A stretch of 28,897 nucleotides of DNA from positions 1 to 28,897 of the forward strand of contig MGNX01000094.1 of the NCBI GenBank assembly GCA_001796935.1, in the 5' to 3' direction. Below are positions 24,376 to 28,897 of this stretch, one piece after another. The translations under genes and the position numbers were made by a program. The notes beneath the pieces are model-generated. The model was given only the letters and a program-made list of their open reading frames with translations. It had not been told where the DNA came from and did no database searches. The number at the start of each line of letters is the position of its first letter. Positions within the stretch are counted from its first letter, which is position 1. This DNA is from Chloroflexi bacterium RBG_16_60_22. GTDB taxonomy: Bacteria; Chloroflexota; Dehalococcoidia; Dehalococcoidales; RBG-16-60-22.

Positions 24376-25895
24376 GGTCGTGCCCTTTTTCCGGGTAAAT
24401 GGCGGCCGCCGACCTCATCCCGCGCGTATTTCCGCTCAATCCTGTGCCGGAGCATCCCCTTGATGTGAGCCACCGCCCCGGGCCCGAATTTTTCCCCTAT
24501 CATCTTGAGGTATTTCGGGTTGCGGTAGTACTCCACGAAGGCCCGGTCCCGGAAGCGCAGCACCTCGGCGGCCGTGAGGTGTTTGGTCGGCAGGGGCAGC
24601 GTCTCGTAGCCCAGCTGGGCGTAGCCGTGCCACGTCTCCGGCAGCCGGAGGCCGTCCCGGACGGCTTCCTCGTAGAGTTGCGAGCCGGGATAGGCCATCG
24701 CCGTGTACAGGTTGACGTACTCAAAGTTGAACTCCCTGGCCATGTCCAGCGTCGCCTGCATCGAGGCCAGGTCGTCGTCCGGGAGCCCGAAGATGAAATT
24801 GGCGATGATGTGGATGCCGGCGGCGTAGGTCATCTCGATGGCCCGCCGGGTCATGTCCTGCTCGGTCTTCTTGCTGACCCCCTGGCGCACCCTCTCGCTG
24901 GCGGACTCGAAGCCGTAGCAGAGCCAGTTGATGCCGGCCTGCTTCATCTTCCGCAGCATCTTCTCGTTGACCGTATCCACCCGGGCGTAGGCCCAGATAT
25001 TGATATCGTAGCCGCCGCGGATAATGAGGTCGCAGATGCGTTCGACGCGGTCTTCCCGCAGGGCGAAGAGCTCATCGATGATTTTTAAATGTCTGATGTG
25101 GTACCGCTTCACGAGGAGGTCTATCTCCGCCGTCACCTTTTCCGGGCTGCGGAAGCGGATGCCCGGTTTCCCCCCGTACAGCGCGTGGATGTTGCAGTAG
25201 CTGCAGTTGAAGGGGCAGCCCAGGCTGGTATAGATAACGGCGTACGGCCCCCGCTGGTCGGGATTTTCAAAGCACTGCCAGTTATGCGCGCGGTATTTAT
25301 CCATCGGCAGGAGATCCCAGGCCGCAACGGGGAGCTCGTCGAGGTCCTCGATGGCCGGCTCCGGGGGTCCGGACACTATCCGGCCGTTCCGGCGGTACCA
25401 GAGCCCGCCGACCTCGCGGTCGGCCACGCTTTTGCCTGCTTTTAAATTCTCCAGGAGGCGGGGAAAAGTATGGAAGCCCTCTCCCCGGCAGACGAAGTCG
25501 ACCTTCTCCTCCCGGAGCGTCCTCTCCGGGATGGCCGAGGGATGGAGCCCGCCCAGTATCGTCTTGATATGAGGGGCCACCCGGCGCAGCGCCGTCAGGG
25601 TCTCGCTCACCGCCGTCATCTTGGGGGTCGAGGAGGCGGAGGGGTTGACGCCGAGGACGATGATGCCGGCGAGGAGGGGGTTTATCTCCGATATTTTTGC
25701 CGCCGTTTGCTCCGGGGTGAGGTTATCGGCATCGCTATCGAGTATCTTCACGGAATAGCCGCGTTCCCGGATGAAGGCCGCCAGCAGGGCACACCACAGT
25801 GGAGGTTCGATGCCAGCGAGGGAGGCGCCCAGCTTTCCGTACATCTGGGCCCGGGCACCGGGGTTTATCAGCAGTAAATCTACGGTTGGCTCCAT
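24372..25895 (-). CDS. B12-binding-domain radical SAM protein (2)
   Basis: This 507-residue protein has a cobalamin-type N-domain (VDLLLINPGARAQMYG; ILDSDADNLTPEQ; TILGGLHPSAIPE; CRGEG, to about residue 145). A radical SAM barrel follows with Cys227-x3-Cys231-x2-Cys234 (GCPFNCSYC) and LKIIDELFAL, WAYARVDTVNE, CYGFESASERV and NFIFGLPDD. These are typical of class-B-like cobalamin radical SAM enzymes and relatives. The C-terminal roughly 90 residues contain a basic tail. It is only distantly similar to its neighbour, so the pair is not a recent duplication. It lies 28 nt after the transketolase C-subunit gene. The reaction is unknown; C-methylation of a sugar or another radical tailoring step is a context guess. 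Confidence 0.87.
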   Translation of the reverse strand: MEPTVDLLLINPGARAQMYGKLGASLAGIEPPLWCALLAAFIRERGYSVKILDSDADNLTPEQTAAKISEINPLLAGIIVLGVNPSASSTPKMTAVSETLTALRRVAPHIKTILGGLHPSAIPERTLREEKVDFVCRGEGFHTFPRLLENLKAGKSVADREVGGLWYRRNGRIVSGPPEPAIEDLDELPVAAWDLLPMDKYRAHNWQCFENPDQRGPYAVIYTSLGCPFNCSYCNIHALYGGKPGIRFRSPEKVTAEIDLLVKRYHIRHLKIIDELFALREDRVERICDLIIRGGYDINIWAYARVDTVNEKMLRKMKQAGINWLCYGFESASERVRQGVSKKTEQDMTRRAIEMTYAAGIHIIANFIFGLPDDDLASMQATLDMAREFNFEYVNLYTAMAYPGSQLYEEAVRDGLRLPETWHGYAQLGYETLPLPTKHLTAAEVLRFRDRAFVEYYRNPKYLKMIGEKFGPGAVAHIKGMLRHRIERKYARDEVGGRHLPGKRARP

Positions 25896-25923
25896 GAAAT
25901 CAATTTTAACACCAGGCCCTGAC

Positions 25924-26853
25924 TCATTTCAGCCACTTTATTATCAGGTCGGTAACGCTCTTCAGGTCCAGCCCGCTGCGGGACTGCATGGTCTTCCGGC
26001 CGCCGTAGGTAAAGAAATAGCCGTCCGGCAGGCCGATGCGCTTGAGGGGCAGGAGCTTACCGTTATCGGCCAGCACCTCGGCTACGGCGCTGCCCATGCC
26101 CCCGTTCAGGAGATTCTCCTCCAGGGTCACGACGCGCCCGGACCGGGATACGCTCTTAACCAGCAGTTCCGTGTTAATCGGCTTTATCCGGTATAAATCG
26201 ATGACGCCGGCGGTAATATTCTGCTTGGCGAGCTCCGCGGCGACCTCCAGGGCCCGCTGCACCATGTTCCCCGTGGCGACGATACAGACGTCGCGGCCCG
26301 TTTTCAGCTCGGTTACCCCCGTCGAGAAATCGGCGCCGGCTTTATAGATATTCGGCAGCTTTTCCCGGTCGAGGCGAACATAGTGCGGACTGGAGATATG
26401 GCAGGTCATCTCGGCGAACCTGGCCGCCATGACGCTGTCCGTGGTATTCAGCACGGTCATGTTGGGGAGAGCCCGCATGATGGCGATATCTTCCGTGGAG
26501 TGGTGGGTGGGGCCGGAGTCGTCATAGCTTATCCCGGAGCCCACCCCGACGGCCGTCACCGCGATATTCATCAAGCACAGCTCGACCTTTATCATCTCGT
26601 AGCAGCGCAGGGTGACAAAAGGCATGATGGCATACATGAATACCGTCTTGCCCCCCAGGGCCAGCCCCGAGGCCACGGTGACCATGTTCTGCTCGGCGAT
26701 ACCGACGTTGACATACTGCGCGCTCAGGTCCGCCCGGAACTTGTCCAGGCTGGGAGCACCCATGTCAGCGCTGACCAGGATGACGTCCCGGTCTCTCCGG
26801 GCAATTTCATAGAGCTTCCCGAAGAAAGCATCCCGCTGCGAGAGGTCTTTCAT
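25924..26853 (-). CDS. Transketolase C-terminal subunit
   Basis: The ATG at 26853 is preferred over a GTG at 26865 because AAGGTGGG is suitably spaced and the product (MKDLSQRDAFFGKL) then fits the family. The protein has about 309 residues and contains the pyrimidine-binding and C-terminal transketolase domains. GIAEQNMV holds the catalytic Glu that contacts the TPP aminopyrimidine. HHSTEDIAIMRALPNM and RLDREK are substrate-phosphate and active-site blocks, and VVTLEENLLNGGMG belongs to the C-domain. Together with the upstream N-subunit gene it makes a two-gene transketolase, usual in archaea and in many bacterial accessory loci. It could make sedoheptulose 7-phosphate for GmhA, or transfer a two-carbon ketol to a keto-sugar. 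Confidence 0.92.
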   Translation of the reverse strand: MKDLSQRDAFFGKLYEIARRDRDVILVSADMGAPSLDKFRADLSAQYVNVGIAEQNMVTVASGLALGGKTVFMYAIMPFVTLRCYEMIKVELCLMNIAVTAVGVGSGISYDDSGPTHHSTEDIAIMRALPNMTVLNTTDSVMAARFAEMTCHISSPHYVRLDREKLPNIYKAGADFSTGVTELKTGRDVCIVATGNMVQRALEVAAELAKQNITAGVIDLYRIKPINTELLVKSVSRSGRVVTLEENLLNGGMGSAVAEVLADNGKLLPLKRIGLPDGYFFTYGGRKTMQSRSGLDLKSVTDLIIKWLK

Positions 26854-26854
26854 G

Positions 26855-27712
26855 CTATTTCCCACCTTTTCCGGTCAGTTCAACCCTGGCCCGCCTGGCC
26901 TGTTCGCCGCTCGGGGCCACGGCGTGCCACAGGGGCTGGCCCTCCATGAAGGACACCCCCTTGCCTTTTACCGTGTTGGCGACGATGACCAGCGGCTTTT
27001 TCTTCTGGTTCGGGCGGGAGCGGAAATCACCGAGGGCGGCGAATATCTGCTCCAGGGAATGCCCATCGATGGTGACCGTCTCCCAGCCGAAGGCCTCCCA
27101 TTTCTTATCCATGGGGTCGAGCCTGACGCATTCTTCGGTGAAGTCGGTGGCGCAGAGGCGATTACGGTCGACGAAGGCAATCAGGTTGTCCAGCTCGTGG
27201 TGGCTGGCGAACATCGCCGATTCCCAAACCGAGCCCTCGTAGCATTCGCCGTCGCCGAGGAGCGTGAAGACCATGTAGGTCTTCCGGTCCATTTTAGCGG
27301 CCAGGGCCAGCCCGGCCGCGACACCGATGCCGTGGCCCAGGGAACCGGAGCATATTTCCACGCCGGGGACATCGTTCTGCAGGTGCACCCCGAACATGCC
27401 GTCAGCCCGGCAGAACTTGTCCAGTTCGCCCGCCGGGTAGAACCCGAGGTCGGCCAGCACCGGGTAGAGGATAGCGCTGGCATGTCCCTTGCTCAGGATA
27501 AAGCGGTCCCGGTCCTCCCAGGCCGGCTTGGCCACGTCGTAGCGGAGGACGCCTCCGTAGTAAAGCGCCGTAAAAATCTCGGCGCAGGAAAATGATGATG
27601 TCACATGACCCGTACCGGCCCGGACACACATGTCCAGGACGAGGCGGCGCAGGTGGTTGGCCTTTTCTTCCAATCCTTTGATGCTATCTATGTACACGGG
27701 CTTCCCTCCCAT
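26855..27712 (-). CDS. Transketolase N-terminal subunit (TPP-binding)
   Basis: This 285-residue protein carries the thiamine-diphosphate domain: TGHVTSS, LSKGHASA, SGSLGHGIGVAAGLAL, and the TPP motif G153-D-G...N184 (GDGECYEG to VDRN). These are the expected metal and diphosphate ligands. One base separates its stop from the C-subunit ATG. The ATG at 27712 has a ribosome site only 1-2 nt away (CGGAGA). A GTG at 27697 has GGGAGGGA at good distance and may be the true start, which would remove five residues. It is the first gene after the 27713-27847 promoter region, so transketolase leads the right-arm transcript. A role in supplying heptose precursors or branched-sugar synthesis is inferred from context. 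Confidence 0.92.
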   Translation of the reverse strand: MGGKPVYIDSIKGLEEKANHLRRLVLDMCVRAGTGHVTSSFSCAEIFTALYYGGVLRYDVAKPAWEDRDRFILSKGHASAILYPVLADLGFYPAGELDKFCRADGMFGVHLQNDVPGVEICSGSLGHGIGVAAGLALAAKMDRKTYMVFTLLGDGECYEGSVWESAMFASHHELDNLIAFVDRNRLCATDFTEECVRLDPMDKKWEAFGWETVTIDGHSLEQIFAALGDFRSRPNQKKKPLVIVANTVKGKGVSFMEGQPLWHAVAPSGEQARRARVELTGKGGK

Positions 27713-27773
27713 TCTCCGGTATCACCGCAACAGGGTACGGTCTCTCTTAGAGCTGAATAAATTCGATAAAAAT

Positions 27774-27797
27774 ATGACTATCGTCATTAATTATGAC
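27774..27797. repeat. Three ATGAC/GTCAT half-sites at the promoter
   Basis: On the plus strand ATGAC (27774-27778), GTCAT (27783-27787) and ATGAC (27793-27797) alternate in orientation, giving two overlapping inverted repeats with 4- and 5-nt spacers. They cover the -10 box and likely start point of the transketolase promoter, a typical repressor position. No regulator gene is present in the window, so the binding factor is unknown and chance in AT-rich DNA is possible. Confidence 0.35.
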
Positions 27798-27818
27798 ATT
27801 TTTGGACAAATTTATCAA
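27783..27818 (-). promoter_or_regulatory. Sigma70-type promoter for the transketolase-led operon
   Basis: On the minus strand TTGATA (27818-27813) and CATAAT (27795-27790) are separated by exactly 17 nt, close to the consensus hexamers and spacing. Predicted transcription would begin near 27783, about 70 nt before the transketolase start. The 135-bp gap is markedly AT-rich in an otherwise GC-rich region. ATGAC/GTCAT repeats overlap the -10 and start region and could be an operator. Confidence 0.6.
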
Positions 27819-27847
27819 TATATTTTTATATCAGGTTACCTTAAGTC

Positions 27848-28897
27848 TTACATTTTCTGCCGCTTTGCGTCAACCAACATCGCGTCCAGCTCTTCCAGGG
27901 TCTCAGGGAACAGGATTTCCGTGCGGCTCTGCTTCACCAGCAGCTCCTTCAACATCTCCCGGCGTTCCTGGCTAACGACCGGTATCAGCTCTACGAGAGA
28001 GATGGCCTTACCCCCGGTTAGGTTCGTTATCGACAGGGAATAAGGACTCAGATAAACCCTGACGTTTTTATCACGGAGGTACTCGGCCGGGATAAACGAC
28101 GGCAGGACATCGCCGGCTTTTATCATCGTTTTTTCCTCTCGGTGCAGGGGGTGCTGTTTCATAGCGATTCTCTCCGCGGGGAAATGCTTCAGCAATATTT
28201 CAGTAACCCCGGTCAACACCTTTTCCACCCCATCGAGGTCGGCAACCGTTTCCGAACCCATTTCATGGCCGAAGTAGATGGCTTCGTACTTGCCAGCGTC
28301 GAATACCCTGAACCGGCCCACGTCGAAGTCCTTCATCATCGCTTCTTTTTCTTCCCAAGTGATGGCCCGGTCCACCTCCCGCTCCATGAAGCGGTCGGGG
28401 ATAAAGGGCAGGCCGTGGGGGTAAAAGAACTTACCCATCGCTATCCCCCGGCCGTAAGTCAGTTTCATGATGACCAGCGCCACCAGCTCAGCGAGGTTCC
28501 CGGGCGCGTGCCGGCTGATGGGAGTGACACTTGGCTGAGTGTGAGAGACGTAGACCAGTTTGTTACGCCGCGCCAGCTTTTTCAAAAGATAATACCTGGT
28601 GCCACTGAAGCCCCGACTGAAGAAATAGACCTCGCACCCCTGAATTTCCGCCAGGTATTTAGCGTAATTTCTTTTCAGATGCCGCCTCTCCCGGACGATG
28701 TCAACCGGGACATGGAGCAACCGCCGGATACCCCTGGCACCGGCCATCGTGGAGCGGTAAGGTTCTGAATAGATTAGATTCAGCGTATTGCCGAAGTTCT
28801 TTTCGTTGATTTCCCGGAGAAACTTGAAAAGCTCGAAATTGGCCGGGATGATAATGGTCGCCGGGGGGTCCGGCTCCCGGCCCTCCGCCAGGACCAG
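27848..28897 (-). CDS. GT-B-like (possibly sialyltransferase-type) protein, 5' partial
   Basis: The frame stays open from an internal ATG at 28747 to the window edge (reading back through IIIPANFELFKFLREINE), so the gene starts outside. About 349 residues are present. Blocks include EVYFFSRGFSGTRYYLLKKL and KLVYVSHTQPSV. A C-half has YFGHEMG, ILLKHFPAERIAMKQHPLHREE and a C-terminal TGGKAISLVELIPV segment. The K-x-HP element followed by a serine-rich turn recalls GT-B sialyl/polysialyltransferase-like families, but I do not recognise the family with confidence. It is separated from the transketolase operon by a promoter, so it belongs to an upstream transcript. A glycan-related transferase is the best guess. 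Confidence 0.6.
   Translation of the reverse strand: MVLAEGREPDPPATIIIPANFELFKFLREINEKNFGNTLNLIYSEPYRSTMAGARGIRRLLHVPVDIVRERRHLKRNYAKYLAEIQGCEVYFFSRGFSGTRYYLLKKLARRNKLVYVSHTQPSVTPISRHAPGNLAELVALVIMKLTYGRGIAMGKFFYPHGLPFIPDRFMEREVDRAITWEEKEAMMKDFDVGRFRVFDAGKYEAIYFGHEMGSETVADLDGVEKVLTGVTEILLKHFPAERIAMKQHPLHREEKTMIKAGDVLPSFIPAEYLRDKNVRVYLSPYSLSITNLTGGKAISLVELIPVVSQERREMLKELLVKQSRTEILFPETLEELDAMLVDAKRQKM

Overview
The window holds about 27 tightly packed bacterial genes and looks like part of a large surface-polysaccharide (O-antigen, capsule or S-layer-glycan-like) locus. It contains nucleotide-sugar enzymes, glycosyltransferases, sugar-modifying methyl- and acyltransferases, two radical-SAM/B12 proteins and a large membrane protein. 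The DNA is GC-rich, starts are ATG/GTG/TTG with purine-rich Shine-Dalgarno sites, and most neighbours overlap by 4 nt. The taxon cannot be fixed from sequence alone. A high-GC anaerobe is plausible (Chloroflexota-like or deltaproteobacteria-like), but this is only an impression.

Left arm (1-8700, plus strand). A coenzyme-B12 acyl-CoA mutase comes first (large subunit truncated by the window edge, then a separate B12-binding small subunit). It is followed by a NeuD/PglD-type sugar acyltransferase, a DegT-type sugar aminotransferase, a WbqC-family protein and a PIG-L deacetylase. The acyltransferase, aminotransferase and WbqC genes are linked by 4-nt overlaps. The arm ends with a roughly 16-helix membrane protein and a GT-B glycosyltransferase. 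My reading is that this arm makes an amino sugar and decorates it with an unusual acyl group supplied by the mutase. The mutase has changes at canonical active-site positions (Tyr89 to Leu and His244 to Asn, with Arg207 kept), so its substrate is an open question.

Right arm (8716-28897, minus strand, transcribed toward the left arm). From its 5' end it has a partial GT-B-like protein, then a 135-bp AT-rich gap with a good sigma70-type promoter. After the promoter come a split transketolase, two B12-type radical SAM proteins, a GT-A glycosyltransferase, an FkbM methyltransferase, an RmlC-like epimerase, a heptose-7-phosphate kinase (HddA) and a sugar O-methyltransferase. Next are a frameshifted gmhA, then two copies of a [PLP sugar 3-dehydratase + SDR] cassette flanking two other SDR genes (one GDP-fucose-synthase-like), a nucleotide-sugar dehydrogenase and a GT-A enzyme. 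GmhA and HddA point to GDP-D-glycero-D-manno-heptose. RmlC-like, GDP-fucose-synthase-like and O-methyltransferase genes recall the modified-heptose pathways of Campylobacter capsules. The transketolase could supply sedoheptulose 7-phosphate, or build a branched sugar. GmhB, HddC and a clear 4,6-dehydratase are not seen in the window.

No tRNA, rRNA, CRISPR, insertion sequence or attachment site was seen. No gene-free stretch exceeds 300 bases; the longest gap (27713-27847) carries the promoter described.
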